A DNA stretch of 64,000 nucleotides from Lentzea pudingi (GTDB lineage: Bacteria > Actinomycetota > Actinomycetes > Mycobacteriales > Pseudonocardiaceae): assembly GCF_014646255.1 (NCBI RefSeq), contig NZ_BMNC01000003.1, positions 434,001 to 498,000 on the forward strand. Reading direction: 5' to 3'. The number at the start of each line of letters is the position of its first letter. Position 1 is the first letter of the stretch. Below are positions 34,801 through 43,703 of this stretch, one piece after another. The notes beneath the pieces are model-generated. The model was not told where the DNA came from. It saw nothing but the letters and a program-made list of their open reading frames with translations, and did no database searches. Both the position numbers and the translations under genes were made by a program.

Positions 34801-37405
34801 CCGGTGCCCTCGTGGTGTCGGGCCCGAACTGGTTCGGACGTGGTTCGGGGCGGTGCCCGCCCGCGTCGGGGTGCGGGGACTGGCGAGCCGGGCCACCCTG
34901 CTGTGGCGTCCCAGGTGTCGAAGGCGTCCCGCTGAACGCACTCGGACCGCCGAAGGCATTGGGCCCGCCGAACGTGCCCGGTGCGCCGCCGCGTTGATCG
35001 GGGACTCCGGTGGACGGCATCCCGCCGTCGGGACGTCCCGTGTGCCACAACGCCTGCGGCGGGGTCTCCGCTCGGCTGCTGGAGGTCGCACCCGCGTCGT
35101 GGCGCGGCGGACCACCCGCTGTGGCAGAGGGCCCACCCACCCCGAAACCGCTACCCGTGGGCGGCCCGCCCTGAGGGCCGTTCCCGCCCTGAGGGCCGTT
35201 CCCGCTCGGTGCCGGCATGCCACCGAAACCGCCGCTACCAGGCCCGCCGGCCGGGGCAGGCCCCGTCGGGGCGCCCTGCCCGCTCGTGCCGAAGTTCCCC
35301 GGTCCGCCGGGGTTGCCGGGTCCGCCGGAGTTCGACGGTCCGCCCGAGTTGCCGGGGCCGCCGTGGTTGCCCGGCCCCGCGAAGTTGGCCGGTCCACCAG
35401 AGGTGCCGGGCCCGCCTGGGTTGCCGGGGCCGCCGAAGTTGGCCGGTCCGCCGGGATTGCCTGGCCCGCTGGGGTTGCCGGAGCTGCCGAAGTTGGATGG
35501 CCCGCCGGGGTTGCCAGAGCCGCCAGGGTTGCCAGAGCCGCCGGGGTTGCCGGGTCCACCGAAGTTGGATGGTCCACCAGCGTTGCCTGGCCCGCCGGGA
35601 TTACCAGGGCCGCCGGGGTTGCCGGGTCCGCCGAAGTTGGCAGGTCCACCGGGGTTGCCTGGCCCGCCGGGATTACCAGGGCCGCCGGGGTTGCCGGGTC
35701 CGCCGAAGTTGGACGGTCCACCGGAGTTGCCAGAGCCGCCGGGGTTGCTGGGTCCGCCGTAGTTGCCTGGTGCACCGGGGCTTCCGGACGCACCGGTGCC
35801 GCTCGGCCCACCTGGAGCACCGGGTGTGCCCGGCCCGCCGTGTCCGGGGAAGCTCCCCTGGCCGCCTGCCCCAGAGGAACCGTAGCCGCCTGACGCGCCG
35901 GCGCCGTGAGATCCGGGTGCGCTCGACGAGCCTGGGTTACCGGGTGCGCCTGATGCGCTGGAAGCGTGGCTTCCGTAGCCGCCCGCGCCGGGACCACCTG
36001 ACGAGGAGTGGCTTCCCGGACCACCGGGACTGCCGGGTCCCTGTGCGCCGCCGGGCGCCGGGCCGCCGAAGCCGCCCGGACTCGTCGGCGTGAAGCCGGC
36101 CGGCCGCGAAGTGCCTGCCGACGGGCTGCCACCTGCCGGGTTCCCGCTCGGCGCACCGCCGGCCGGAGCGCCGCCCATGGGCGCCCCACCCCCTCCGAAC
36201 GGCGCGGGTCCGCCGGAGGCAGGGGAGCCGGACTGGGGTTGTGACGCCGGCGCGTGCGGAGCCGGCGGAGCGGGCGGAGCTGCGGCCGCGGCACTGGTCT
36301 CGGAGTGCGAGCCGGTGCTGCCCGGAGTGTTCGAGGGGCCTGCGGGCGGGCCCGAAGGTCCGCCGGACGGCCCGCCCGACGGTCCGTCAGAGGGTCCGCC
36401 GGAAGGCCCGGCGGGAGGCCCGCCAGAGGGGCCACCGGAAGGACCACCGGACGGTCCGGCGGGAGGCGCGCCGGGCGGACCTCCAGGCGGTGGCGGGGCA
36501 CCCGGCCCGTCGCCGGCGTTCGGCGCCGTCGGAGTGTCGTAGTGCGAGGTCGCCCCACCGATGCCGCCCGAGACACCGCCGGAGACACCACTGCGCGCGA
36601 GGTCGCCCAAGGTGATGTCCTCGCCGGTGACCGCGGCGTTCGCCACGGTGGAGGCGACGCCCTCGACGCCACCGCGGACGGCGCCCTCGACGACGCTGCT
36701 GCCGAGGCCACCGGGGCCCTGGGCGGCGTTGCCGGCCGCGCCGGCCGCTCCCCTGGTCGGGATGAAGTCCATGCCGCCACCGATCGCGCCGGAGATGGCT
36801 CCGGAGAGCGCGGCGCTGCCGGTCTTGCTCCAGTCCCAGCTCTTGCGATCGCCCTTGGCCATCTGGATGCCCTGGATCGCCGCGTCGATGGCGACCTCGG
36901 TGAGCATCTCGCGCAGGATCGCGGTGATCAGCTTGCGGAAGATCATCTGCACGGTGATGCGGGTGGCCGCCTGGGCGATCGGGATGCCCGCCGTGGACGC
37001 GCCGAACGTGCCGAAGGCCGCCGCGATCAGAGCCGCGATCTCGATCGCGAGCATGATCAGCGCGGCGATGATGGCGTACTTGGCGTACTCCACCTCCAGC
37101 GCGGTGTTGTCGCACGAGCCGGCGAGGCCGTCGCACGACTCCTTCAGCTTCACCAGGTAGGCGTCCGCGCCCTCGACGAACTTCTTCCAGTACTCCTGGA
37201 AGGCGTCGGCGGCCTGGCCCTCCATGGCGCCGAACGACTTCGTGGCGGCGTTCCCGGCCTGCGTGATGACCTCGTCGATGTCGGCGGACGCGGCCCGCCA
37301 GGCATCGCCGAGTGCTCTCAGCTTGTCCTCATCGCCTTCGGGCCAGCTCTCGCCGACGACGATGGGGAACAGCCAGGTGATCTCCGATGGAATGGTGATC
37401 GACAT
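31835..37405 (-). CDS. CpnT-like multidomain polymorphic toxin (TNT, lonely-Cys, nuclease)
   Basis: An 1856-residue type VII-style effector. Residues 1-285 are a CpnT-type N-terminal domain: a WXG100-like helical start ([19 protein letters not shown]), then hydrophobic helices and Gly-rich [10 protein letters not shown] segments. Residues about 287-1030 are Gly/Pro/Ser/Asn-rich linker. A TNT-type NAD glycohydrolase domain lies at about 1130-1232 ([35 protein letters not shown]). A caspase-like lonely-Cys domain follows at about 1329-1450 ([29 protein letters not shown]), then repeats of the type [15 protein letters not shown]. The C-terminus (about 1735-1856) is a non-specific DNA/RNA endonuclease ([18 protein letters not shown]). 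It would deplete NAD and cut nucleic acid in rivals after secretion. It is co-transcribed with the YbaB and WXG100 genes; no secretion machinery is in the window. Confidence 0.85.
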   Translation of the reverse strand: MSITIPSEITWLFPIVVGESWPEGDEDKLRALGDAWRAASADIDEVITQAGNAATKSFGAMEGQAADAFQEYWKKFVEGADAYLVKLKESCDGLAGSCDNTALEVEYAKYAIIAALIMLAIEIAALIAAAFGTFGASTAGIPIAQAATRITVQMIFRKLITAILREMLTEVAIDAAIQGIQMAKGDRKSWDWSKTGSAALSGAISGAIGGGMDFIPTRGAAGAAGNAAQGPGGLGSSVVEGAVRGGVEGVASTVANAAVTGEDITLGDLARSGVSGGVSGGIGGATSHYDTPTAPNAGDGPGAPPPPGGPPGAPPAGPSGGPSGGPSGGPPAGPSGGPSDGPSGGPSGGPSGPPAGPSNTPGSTGSHSETSAAAAAPPAPPAPHAPASQPQSGSPASGGPAPFGGGGAPMGGAPAGGAPSGNPAGGSPSAGTSRPAGFTPTSPGGFGGPAPGGAQGPGSPGGPGSHSSSGGPGAGGYGSHASSASGAPGNPGSSSAPGSHGAGASGGYGSSGAGGQGSFPGHGGPGTPGAPGGPSGTGASGSPGAPGNYGGPSNPGGSGNSGGPSNFGGPGNPGGPGNPGGPGNPGGPANFGGPGNPGGPGNPGGPGNAGGPSNFGGPGNPGGSGNPGGSGNPGGPSNFGSSGNPSGPGNPGGPANFGGPGNPGGPGTSGGPANFAGPGNHGGPGNSGGPSNSGGPGNPGGPGNFGTSGQGAPTGPAPAGGPGSGGFGGMPAPSGNGPQGGNGPQGGPPTGSGFGVGGPSATAGGPPRHDAGATSSSRAETPPQALWHTGRPDGGMPSTGVPDQRGGAPGTFGGPNAFGGPSAFSGTPSTPGTPQQGGPARQSPHPDAGGHRPEPRPNQFGPDTTRAPEGQRPAWTPPGSTRPDMPARHDTAGRPDTGRSPERTDGASRPAPPARPDAVAPTRPDTAAPSRPDTAPPARPDTAPPTRPDAATPTRPDTGAPTDPAPATRPTEPGTSEPPRDPATRPDQPSSGDTAPPGLGDVDRSAPDLSGEAGDGPAPDADGDGPSPDGADGPAPTPGPRVDENGVPLTYLGTRQGEHPFAAMGEYVPMGGDRSNGMGSYDQRTRDLIGDHAPWGSHSDRDDFNQHHRPDGTYRTNQWPPHGGAVPGSQRDVTLPPGTVLDRFGGETGRFLSPMGPDGAPYHYRDRAIFPDNAESGYHIYVVADPDGLRGELADVAPALGQPGGGRQFTLPETASVEQLLASGAIREVHVAPPGNPILPADFGDTHGTPTPDALAHSPADGPSDPGTPGDTDPADSAPGDGNPADSNPADSDRMPNLDAVPEALRPLAESSGFATPAGGALFDPTDVRTRNAANAVAPIPGHFVLDVHSDGRSAYVGGQRLNGAELGALARGLGWNGTDPIVLVGCEAGRHPDGLGADLARGTGATVIAPTERAWSGASNTTPYSSSPDYVDANGRTYPRIPPDGGWNAFSPTGDMTPTGSGGLPVDSTSDTVTPQASPRIPADPSRGLIQSSFLPPRVGNRDDPIPIPVDDRGAADPASQGNPVRPLGTNEPLIGRPGLTPNTAYRVDGRGTYYTDSRGVITHADLQSPNTRDGNNPDVRHPAPNTTYRVDVDGATHQYTTDSQGFPPRYQEWEAPYCVNPNAPVQVPAAGAQPGDPLGPLAHREAFSDRTNLPPDTMFEVPGRGTFYTGPADASGFGRVIAVEATSSPGGVRDNANPDLNNFHPNCRYVLDGNYVIQTNDHGHPGEATDERTYGPSRRSTRSEWSQEIVGKVGGPLYDGGHIKPNQVTQPTPDAVGQFPQLTTQNQGKGTTDNRQTWYGADMQASREQKAGSTIAWHDFQADGGPVPHQVHSRFVMVGPDGRPQIKLRRFDNV
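35270..35830 (-). repeat. [12 protein letters not shown] low-complexity repeat inside the toxin gene
   Basis: About 190 codons made of tandem degenerate units such as [14 protein letters not shown], encoded by repeated GC-rich 15-36 base blocks. It forms the flexible linker between the secretion domain and the enzymatic domains. Such DNA is prone to length change by slippage and to assembly error. The same tract throws long false open frames on the other strand. Confidence 0.85.
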
Positions 37406-37422
37406 GATCCCCGTTCAACCCC

Positions 37423-37734
37423 CTACAGCGCGCCGAGGCCACCGCTGCTGTTCTGGTCGGTGCTCTGATGCGTGTTGGCGGTCTCGTTCAACGCGGTCTT
37501 GATCGCCTGGATCGCCTCGGCCAGCTGGCCGAACGCCTTGAGCGTGCCCTCCGCGGCGGGCACGTAGTCCTTGGAGAACTGCTGGCCCGACTCGTCGCCA
37601 CCCCAGCAGGCACCCTGCGCGGACAGGGCGCTGGAGAGCGTGGTGCCCGCGTCGGCGAGCATCTCCGCGGCCACTCCGAACGAGCCCGCGCCCGAACGGA
37701 CCTCGTCGACCTCGATCCGGAAGCTGCCGGTCAT
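37423..37734 (-). CDS. WXG100-family (EsxA-like) protein
   Basis: A 103-residue helical-hairpin protein of the WXG100/ESX family. The turn carries W44-G45-G46 (CWGGDESGQQF) between two amphipathic helices. Family members pair with larger effectors and are exported by type VII secretion. Its ATG overlaps the stop of the YbaB-like gene (ATGA) and its stop lies 17 bases before the toxin start, so it is almost certainly the toxin's export partner. Confidence 0.85.
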   Translation of the reverse strand: MTGSFRIEVDEVRSGAGSFGVAAEMLADAGTTLSSALSAQGACWGGDESGQQFSKDYVPAAEGTLKAFGQLAEAIQAIKTALNETANTHQSTDQNSSGGLGAL

Positions 37735-38243
37735 CGCTGACCCGGACCTTTGAGCACGCTGCCGAAGCCTTCGTCGTCGTCGGGATCGTCGACCCGCGGT
37801 GGCCTGCCCCGCTGCGGCGGTGCCTCGGCGGTGGGCGGAGGCGGGGGCCGCAACAGGTCGGCGAACGAGGGCGCGCCCTCGACCAGTTCGGACAGGTCGG
37901 TCTGACCCTGCAGCGGCGCGAGGACGCCCTCGACCTGCTCGCGGGCCGACCGGGCCGCGGTCTGCGCGGTCTCGATCACCGAGCGGGCCAGCTTCTCCGG
38001 CGTCGACCGCTGGAACGCGGCGGGAGCGAACCGGAGGTCCGTCAGCACCCCGGCCGGGTTCACCTGGACCTGCACCAGTCCGTCCGGCGACGTGGCCGCC
38101 CCGGTCACGGCGGCCGCACGGGCCTGCGCGCCGGCGAACTCGCTCGTGCGGCGGCGCAGGTCAGCCATCAAGTTGTCGACGTTCTCCCGCATGGCGGCGT
38201 TGCGCGCTTCAAGCTCAGCCCTACGCGCTGCAGCGTCACTCAT
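37731..38243 (-). CDS. YbaB/EbfC-like protein of a toxin cluster
   Basis: A 170-residue protein with the YbaB/EbfC layout: a long N-terminal helix (ARRAELEARNAAMRENVDNLMADLRRRTSEF), then beta strands (GLVQVQVNPAGVLTDLRF) and a helix SVIETAQTAARSAREQVEGVL. The tail is Pro-rich and acidic. Variants of this family regularly stand first in WXG100-toxin operons, where they may act as chaperones or structural partners instead of nucleoid proteins. ATG 38243 has AGGGGAGGGG upstream. It is the first gene of the operon running to 29911. Confidence 0.82.
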   Translation of the reverse strand: MSDAAARRAELEARNAAMRENVDNLMADLRRRTSEFAGAQARAAAVTGAATSPDGLVQVQVNPAGVLTDLRFAPAAFQRSTPEKLARSVIETAQTAARSAREQVEGVLAPLQGQTDLSELVEGAPSFADLLRPPPPPTAEAPPQRGRPPRVDDPDDDEGFGSVLKGPGQR

Positions 38244-38379
38244 GTGTCCCCTCCCCTGATCGACCGAAGGACACACGCACGCATCCCGAAAGTTCAGACA
38301 CCAAACTTAGCGAGTCGGTTCCGTTCGTTTGAGTGGTTTCGCGATGATGACCTGAAGTCGGCTTCGGGGGAGTGCCGGG

Positions 38380-39051
38380 TTATCCCGGCGCGGGGCCCGC
38401 GTCCTGCACGCACCGGGAGACCTGGACGCGGTTGGTGACCTCGAGCTTCGCGAAGACGTTCCCGACGTGCGTCTTGACGGTGGCCAGGCCGAGGTGCAGC
38501 GATTCGGCGATCTCGGCGTTGGTCAGCCCTTCGCCGACCGCGACGGCGACCTCGCGTTCGCGGTCCGTCAGCCGGGCGATCAACGCGCGGGCGGCGCGTC
38601 GCCGGGAGTCGTCGCCCTGTCCGGTGACCGCGGCGATGAGGCGGCTGGTGACGCTCGGCGAGAGCATCGGTTCGCCGAGCGCCACGCGGCGCACCGCGGC
38701 GACGATGTCGGCGGGCCTGGTGTCCTTCACCAGGAATCCTGCCGCGCCCTCGCGCAGTGCCGTGACGACCAGCTCGTCGGTGTCGAACGTGGTGAGGACG
38801 ATGACCCGGGCCGGCGATCCCCGGTCGCGGAGCTGCCGCAGTGCGGCCAGGCCGTCCATCCGGGGCATCCGGACGTCCATCAGGACGACGTCCGGTCGTT
38901 CGCGCACGACCACGTCGACCGCGTCCCGCCCGTCGGCTGCCTCGCCGACGACGGTCACGTCCTCGGCGCCACCCAGGATCATCAGCAGGCCCGCTCGCAC
39001 CAGCGGGTCGTCGTCGACCACGACGAGTCGCACCGCGGTCAGCTCTGCCAC
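38380..39051 (-). CDS. NarL/LuxR-family response regulator
   Basis: A 223-residue two-component regulator. The receiver has VVVDDDPLV (acidic pocket), the phosphorylated Asp in VLMDVRMPRMDG and the Lys of GFLVKD. The output domain is a LuxR-type HTH: LTDREREVAVAVGEGLTNAEIA, then LATVKTHVGNVFAKLEV. It would be phosphorylated by the kinase encoded just upstream. I used GTG 39051, which overlaps the kinase end by 13 bases; GTG 39033 is the alternative start and neither has a strong Shine-Dalgarno sequence. It probably controls the palindrome-bearing promoter region at 40239-40406 (inference). Confidence 0.92.
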   Translation of the reverse strand: MAELTAVRLVVVDDDPLVRAGLLMILGGAEDVTVVGEAADGRDAVDVVVRERPDVVLMDVRMPRMDGLAALRQLRDRGSPARVIVLTTFDTDELVVTALREGAAGFLVKDTRPADIVAAVRRVALGEPMLSPSVTSRLIAAVTGQGDDSRRRAARALIARLTDREREVAVAVGEGLTNAEIAESLHLGLATVKTHVGNVFAKLEVTNRVQVSRCVQDAGPAPG

Positions 39052-40238
39052 GGCAGTCTCGCGGTCACCACGAACGACCCGTCGGGCCGTGGCCCGTGGG
39101 TGACGGTTCCGCCGGCGAGTGCGGCACGCTCGGAAAGGCCCAGCAGCCCCACTCCCGGCGAAGGCGACGGCGCCGCGCTCACCCGGTCGCCCAGCGGGTT
39201 GCGGATCTCCACTTCGAGCACACCTCCGGCGGCGCCGCTGAGTCGCACGACGACGGGCTCGCCAGGCGCGTGCCTCCTGGCGTTGGTCAGAGCTTCCTGG
39301 ACGATCCGGAAAGCCGTGCGCGACAGGGTTTCCGGGAACTGCCGCCCGACCAGCCCGCCGTTGTCGAGCCGGACCGCCGAACCGGCCTCCCGCGCGTCGG
39401 CGAGCAGCGCGGGCAACTGCGCGAGTGTCGGTTGTGGAGGTTCGGCCGAGTCTTCCGCTGCTCCGTCCGCCCGCAGGACACCCAGCACCTCCCGCAGTTC
39501 GGCCAGCGCCAGCCGGGCGTTCTCCTGGATGGTGTGCGCCGCCGCGGCCGTCTGCCGGCGGTCCAGGTCCTCGCGGTAGGTCAGCGCCCCGGCGTGCAGC
39601 GCCACCATGGAGATGCGGTGCGCCAGCACGTCGTGCATCTCCCGGGCGATCCGGTTCCGCTCCGCGTCGCGGGCGACCCGCGCCGTCAGCGCCTGCTCCC
39701 GTTCCGCGGTGAGGGCGCGCTCGCTCAGCGAGCCGACCAGTTCGCGGCGGGCGGCTACGTAGTACCCCGCGACCACGGCCGCGGCGAAGAAGGCACCGCT
39801 GAGCACGACGCCGCCCACCGACTCGAAGACACCGCCCTCGGCGAACAGGAAACGAGGCCGGTACAGCGACTCGGACACGACCGCGCCCGTGAGGAACACC
39901 GTCGCGGCGACCGCGACCGGCACCCGTTGCCGCCGTGCCGCCATCGACGCGACGGCGAGCGCGGCCGGGCCCGTGCTCGCCACCGACACAGCGCAGGCCG
40001 CACTCGTCAGGCATGCCACGAGCAGGGGATGCCGCCGCCGCAACGGGAGGAGCGCGAGCACCACCGCGCCGCAGAGCAAGTCGAGGACCAGCACCGCGCC
40101 CACGACGTCCTGCTGCGGCTGGGTCAGCGGCCCGGACAGCACCACCGCGGTCTGGGCGCACCACGCCGCCGCGCCGACGGCTGCCGCGAGCAGGTAGCGC
40201 CAGACACGGGACCACGGACGCGGCAGCAGTTCCGGCAT
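39039..40238 (-). CDS. Membrane sensor histidine kinase (HisKA_3 type)
   Basis: A 399-residue NarX/DesK-class sensor kinase. About five hydrophobic helices span residues 15-160. The phosphoacceptor region is RNRIAREMHDVLAHRISMVALHAGAL (His near 197), followed by the N-box EALTNARRHAPGEPV and the G-box GVGLLGLSERAALAGG. It lacks an extracellular sensor domain, so it probably senses a membrane or lipid state or a partner protein. ATG 40238. It is divergent from the DUF4386 gene, with an 18-base palindrome between them. Confidence 0.92.
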   Translation of the reverse strand: MPELLPRPWSRVWRYLLAAAVGAAAWCAQTAVVLSGPLTQPQQDVVGAVLVLDLLCGAVVLALLPLRRRHPLLVACLTSAACAVSVASTGPAALAVASMAARRQRVPVAVAATVFLTGAVVSESLYRPRFLFAEGGVFESVGGVVLSGAFFAAAVVAGYYVAARRELVGSLSERALTAEREQALTARVARDAERNRIAREMHDVLAHRISMVALHAGALTYREDLDRRQTAAAAHTIQENARLALAELREVLGVLRADGAAEDSAEPPQPTLAQLPALLADAREAGSAVRLDNGGLVGRQFPETLSRTAFRIVQEALTNARRHAPGEPVVVRLSGAAGGVLEVEIRNPLGDRVSAAPSPSPGVGLLGLSERAALAGGTVTHGPRPDGSFVVTARLPWQS

Positions 40239-40293
40239 GGCCGAAGCGTAAAGGCGCGGGGTGCGCCGCAGATCCGTCGGAAGGCTCGATCGC

Positions 40294-40311
40294 CTCCACC
40301 CCGGGGTGGAG
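40294..40311. promoter_or_regulatory. Perfect 18-base palindrome CTCCACCCCGGGGTGGAG
   Basis: It lies 56 bases upstream of the kinase start and 96 bases upstream of the DUF4386 gene, in the only promoter region shared by both. NarL-type regulators bind inverted repeats, so this is the natural target of the response regulator encoded at 38380. Confidence 0.55.
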
Positions 40312-40406
40312 ACGGCCGAGCCTCCGTGGGGAGTCGCCGGAGGCTCCGGCGCGACAGCGTTGGTGTCGTCATCACCGCTACCGGCGTCGCGCCACGAGGA
40401 GAAACC

Positions 40407-41075
40407 ATGACCAAGCCCCAGACGCTCGCGAGAACAGCCGGCCTGCTGTACCTGGCACTCGTCGTCCTCGGCACCTGGGCGGAACTGGTCGTGCGCGCCA
40501 GAGTGCACACGCCCGGCGATCCCACCGCCACCGCGGCTAACGTCGTGACCCACGAAACGCTCTTCCGGTGGGGTCTCGCGGCGGACGTGCTGATGGCGGT
40601 CGTCTTCGTCCTGCTCGGCCTCGCCCTGCAACGCCTGCTGCACCACGTGGACGAGCGTGCGGCGACGGCGCTCCTGGTCTTCGTGTCGGTCGGCGCGGGC
40701 TCCATCCTGCTCAACCTCGCGTTCCACGCCGGGGCGTTGCGAGTCGCCACCGATCCCGCGGGCGACGACGGCCTCGCGTTGCTGCTCCTCGAGCTGCACG
40801 GGTACGGCTACACCCTCGGTGGCGTGTTCTTCGGCCTGTGGCTGGTGCCCATGGGTTACCTGGCCCTGCGCTCCGGCCTCTTCCCGAAGCCGCTGGGCGT
40901 GCTGCTCGTCGTGGGTGGTGTCGCGTGGATCGCCGATCCGCTGATCGCGTTCGCCCTGCCCGGCCTGCCCGGTCTCGTCCGCGACGTGGTGTCGCTTCCC
41001 ACGTGGCTGGCCGAGTTCGGCCTGATGCTCTACCTGCTGGTCCGGGGCGTCCGATCCCCGGCGCCGGTGGCTTGA
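40407..41075 (+). CDS. DUF4386 membrane protein
   Basis: A 222-residue protein with six hydrophobic helices and the DUF4386 start ARTAGLLYLALVVLGTWAEL. Landmarks are the RLLHHVDERAATALLVF loop and ELHGYGYTLGGVFFGLWLVPMGYL. The family has no known activity. GAGGA lies 7 bases before ATG 40407. It is divergent from the two-component kinase and a plausible target of that system. Confidence 0.85.
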   Translation: MTKPQTLARTAGLLYLALVVLGTWAELVVRARVHTPGDPTATAANVVTHETLFRWGLAADVLMAVVFVLLGLALQRLLHHVDERAATALLVFVSVGAGSILLNLAFHAGALRVATDPAGDDGLALLLLELHGYGYTLGGVFFGLWLVPMGYLALRSGLFPKPLGVLLVVGGVAWIADPLIAFALPGLPGLVRDVVSLPTWLAEFGLMLYLLVRGVRSPAPVA

Positions 41076-41097
41076 CCGGATCCGTCGCGCGCCGGCC

Positions 41098-41565
41098 TCA
41101 CCACGGGAGGCCGCGGTGCACCGGTGCGTCCTCGTCGAGGCTGACGAGGACGTGGTGCAGGTGCTCGCTGGCCGCGTCGAGCACTGCTTCGTCGACCGCG
41201 TCCAGCGCGCGGGCCAGGGCCTCGGTGACGGCCGCTCCGGTGTCCCGTGCGGTGGCCGCTCCCCGTTCGGTGAGGCGCACGATGCTGCTCCTCGCGTCGG
41301 CGGCGTTGGCCTCGCGGGTGATGTGCCCGTCGGCTTCGAGTCTGCGGAGGATGTTGCTCAGGCCCCCGGTCGTCAGCAGCAGCTGCGACGAGAGTTCCTG
41401 CGGGCGCACGTCGCCGCCGGCGGCCAGGGCACCCAGGACGTCGAGTTCGCCGCGGGAGAGCCCGTGCTGCTTGAGCACGTCGACGACGTGGCGCTCCAGC
41501 AAGGTCTGCAGCCGCACGGCGTGCTGGCCGAGAGACAGCGAGGACAGCTCGCGAGGTGTGGGCAC
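41098..41565 (-). CDS. MarR-family regulator
   Basis: A 155-residue winged-helix regulator. Helices and wing are seen in LKQHGLSRGELDVLGALAAGG, VRPQELSSQLLLTTGGLSNILRRLEADGHI and the wing REANAADARSSIVRLTERG. It would repress as a dimer and release DNA when it binds a small ligand. GTG 41565. It is divergent from the amidohydrolase gene, with direct repeats in the 62-base gap, so that gene is its likely target. Confidence 0.9.
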   Translation of the reverse strand: MPTPRELSSLSLGQHAVRLQTLLERHVVDVLKQHGLSRGELDVLGALAAGGDVRPQELSSQLLLTTGGLSNILRRLEADGHITREANAADARSSIVRLTERGAATARDTGAAVTEALARALDAVDEAVLDAASEHLHHVLVSLDEDAPVHRGLPW

Positions 41566-41584
41566 GGACGGAGCCTACCCGAAC

Positions 41585-41603
41585 GCTTTCGTGATAGCTT
41601 TCG
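41585..41603. promoter_or_regulatory. Direct repeat GCTTTCG-N5-GCTTTCG
   Basis: Two identical heptamers, 12 bases apart start to start, between the MarR gene and the amidohydrolase gene. A 12-base period puts them roughly on one DNA face, so this may be the MarR binding site, although MarR sites are usually inverted repeats. Confidence 0.4.
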
Positions 41604-41627
41604 CAAAAGGTAAATCGGGGAGGGTTC

Positions 41628-42692
41628 ATGACGACGGCGATCGAGAACGTCCGGGTGTTCGGCGGTGGGGCGGTGAGCGGGCCGCGGCGGGTGGTGTTCG
41701 GCGAGACGGTGCTCGGTGACGGCGATGCGGCCGGCGAGGTCGTCGACGGGACGGGCAGGGTGCTGCTGCCAGGACTGGTCGACGCCCACGTCCACGTCGT
41801 GCGCGGCCGGGCCGACCTGGAGGACCTCGCCCGCTCAGGAGTGACGACGGCGCTGGACATGGCCGCGTGGCCGGTCGGGTTCGTCGACGACCTGCGGCGG
41901 CGGAAGGGCGTGGCGCAGCTCCTGAGCGCCACGATCCCGGCGGCCGCGCCGGGCGGGCACCACGCGAGGCTGCCGGGCTTTCCGCCGGAGGGGATCGTCA
42001 CGAGTCCGGACGAGGCGCGGGCGTTCGTGCGGCGACGTGTCGCCGACGGAGCCGACTACGTCAAGGTCGTCACCGAGGCCGCTCCGCCGGAAGGCATGGA
42101 CCAGGAGACCGTGAACGCACTCGTCGAGGCGGCGCACGAACACGATCTGCTCGTCGTCGCGCACGCGGTGACGACCGGTGCGTTCCGTGTCGCCGTGGAG
42201 GCCGGTGTGGACGTCAGCACGCATGCACCGTTGGACGCCGTGCTCGACGACGACACCATCGCCCGGATGCGTGAGGCCGGGATGGTGTCGGTGCCGACGC
42301 TCACGATGATGGAGGGCACGGCGAAGGTGTTCGCGGCGGCCGGGTTCCGCTACGAGCACGCACGGGACACGGTGACCGCGTTCCGCGACGCCGGGATCCG
42401 GGTGCTGGCCGGCACGGACGCCAACTCCGCGCCGGGTGCGCCGTTCGCCCCGGAGCACGGCGAGTCCCTGCACCACGAGCTCGAACTCCTGGTCGCCGCC
42501 GGGATGACCCCGGCAGAAGCCCTGACGGCGGCGACGTCGCTACCCGCGCGGATCTTCCGCCTTCACGACCGCGGCGCGATCGAGGAAGGCAGGCGCGCGG
42601 ACTTGCTCCTCGTCGACGGTGATCCCTCGGAGGACATCACGGCCACCCGGAACATCGCCGGCGTCTGGATCGCGGGGGAGCGCGTCCGCTGA
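41628..42692 (+). CDS. Amidohydrolase-superfamily enzyme (imidazolonepropionase/prolidase-like)
   Basis: A 354-residue metal-dependent hydrolase. It has the metal-binding start GLVDAHVHVVRG, a lysine candidate for carbamylation in ADYVKVVTEA, histidines in LVVAHAVTTG and DVSTHAPLDAV, and the catalytic Asp in VLAGTDANSAPG. The C-terminus closes the composite beta domain with EGRRADLLLVDGDPSEDI. It would hydrolyse an amide, lactam or related C-N bond; the substrate is unknown. ATG 41628 has GGGGAGG upstream. It is divergent from a MarR regulator that may be induced by its substrate. Confidence 0.9.
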   Translation: MTTAIENVRVFGGGAVSGPRRVVFGETVLGDGDAAGEVVDGTGRVLLPGLVDAHVHVVRGRADLEDLARSGVTTALDMAAWPVGFVDDLRRRKGVAQLLSATIPAAAPGGHHARLPGFPPEGIVTSPDEARAFVRRRVADGADYVKVVTEAAPPEGMDQETVNALVEAAHEHDLLVVAHAVTTGAFRVAVEAGVDVSTHAPLDAVLDDDTIARMREAGMVSVPTLTMMEGTAKVFAAAGFRYEHARDTVTAFRDAGIRVLAGTDANSAPGAPFAPEHGESLHHELELLVAAGMTPAEALTAATSLPARIFRLHDRGAIEEGRRADLLLVDGDPSEDITATRNIAGVWIAGERVR

Positions 42693-42751
42693 GGCGCCGG
42701 CGCGGCACCTGACCGAGGGGCGCCTGCCCAGGAGGAATCCGCGCCGCGCGA

Positions 42752-43585
42752 TCAGCTGTCCGCCGCCTCCCGCCCGAGGAGCTGTCCCGCGAGCTCGATG
42801 CAGCGCAGCCGAGCGGGGGAGAAGTCGTACGGCATCTTGGTGAACGCCTCGTAGGCGCTCATCTGCCTTTCGGGCTCCTCGTCGTCGTCGGCTCGCTCGA
42901 AGAGTGCTGCCTCGGCCGCCTCCAGACCGGCAGCCGCGATGGCGTGCTCTATCTCTTTGAGGTGGGCGTACCGCTGTGCGGCCAGCTCCTCGACGCGCGG
43001 GTCGTCGGGCTCGACCCCGTCGTCGAGGGAGGCCTCGGCCGCGTCGAGGCGGTCCTCCTCGGCCCGCAACTCGGGGTGCGTGGCGAGCACGATGAACGTG
43101 CTGGCCTGGACCGCGGCGGCGAGCGGACCGAAGATCCGTTCCGTGACCATCAGAGCGTCCACGTCGGAGGGTCGCACCGCGCCAGGGGGCAGGTGGCCGA
43201 GCCGGTCCGTCACGAGGTCCGACAACAGGCCCAGAGGACTGCCCACCGCTCGCAAGCGCTGGACCGCCGCCCGCTGCCGTTTGACGTCGGCCTCCTGGGC
43301 GGCCAGGGTCTCCTCCAGGCGGCGCAGGTTCTCGTCGATGTCCTGGGTGCCGTCGAACGTGGCCCGCACGTCGTCGAGCCCGATGCCCGCCTCGGCCATC
43401 CTGCGGATCCACAGCAGGCGGATCATGTCGTCGTAGCCGTAGCGGCGGCGGCCGTCCGTGCCTCGTCCGGGCTCCTGCAGCAGACCGATCTGGTGGTAGT
43501 GGCGGATGGCGCGCGGTGTCGTTCCGGCGAAGGCGGCGGCGTCACCGATCTTGACCTGGCGGGGCGGCGTGAAGGAGAGGTGCAT
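42752..43585 (-). CDS. MerR-family regulator with long C-terminal domain
   Basis: A 277-residue MerR protein. The HTH and wing read VKIGDAAAFAGTTPRAIRHY, then HQIGLLQEPGRGTDGRRRYGYDD. A coiled-coil dimer helix follows (NLRRLEETLAAQEADVKRQRAAV). The C-terminal ~150 residues are helical and acidic, without a TipA-type drug-binding signature or cysteine cluster. ATG 43585. It is convergent with the amidohydrolase and divergent from the HNH-like gene. Target and ligand are unknown. Confidence 0.87.
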   Translation of the reverse strand: MHLSFTPPRQVKIGDAAAFAGTTPRAIRHYHQIGLLQEPGRGTDGRRRYGYDDMIRLLWIRRMAEAGIGLDDVRATFDGTQDIDENLRRLEETLAAQEADVKRQRAAVQRLRAVGSPLGLLSDLVTDRLGHLPPGAVRPSDVDALMVTERIFGPLAAAVQASTFIVLATHPELRAEEDRLDAAEASLDDGVEPDDPRVEELAAQRYAHLKEIEHAIAAAGLEAAEAALFERADDDEEPERQMSAYEAFTKMPYDFSPARLRCIELAGQLLGREAADS

Positions 43586-43703
43586 CGAGGACGGTGCCTT
43601 TCGAGCTGCGGTGCCATGGAGGACAGGACAGCACATGCCGCTACGTCAGGTGCAACCTCGGCTGCCACCGGGCGACCGGCCTGGGCAGGCTAGGTTTGCC
43701 CGC

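Noticed and set aside
32228..35893. 1221-codon plus-strand open frame opposite the toxin gene
   Set aside because: It is a by-product of high GC content and the Gly/Pro/Asn repeats. The minus-strand frame has clear domains, an upstream partner and a coupled downstream gene.
35270..36500. Possible CRISPR or satellite repeat array
   Set aside because: The repeats are degenerate, in frame and coding for the Gly/Pro/Asn linker; there are no constant repeats with unique spacers and no cas genes.
33319..36780. 1153-codon second minus-strand frame within the toxin gene
   Set aside because: The product is Arg/Pro/Thr-rich with no domain; it is an out-of-frame reading of the same repeats.
29911..38243. 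Type VII secretion locus
   Set aside because: Only substrate-type genes are present (YbaB-like, WXG100, toxin, immunity). No EccC ATPase, EccB, EccD, EccE or mycosin gene is in the window, so secretion must rely on a locus elsewhere.
38244..38379. GGAACC-N-TGTCTG as another member of the local ECF promoter family before the YbaB operon
   Set aside because: The -35 is similar but the -10 is not CG(A/T) at 17 bases, so it does not match the motif; it may belong to another sigma factor.
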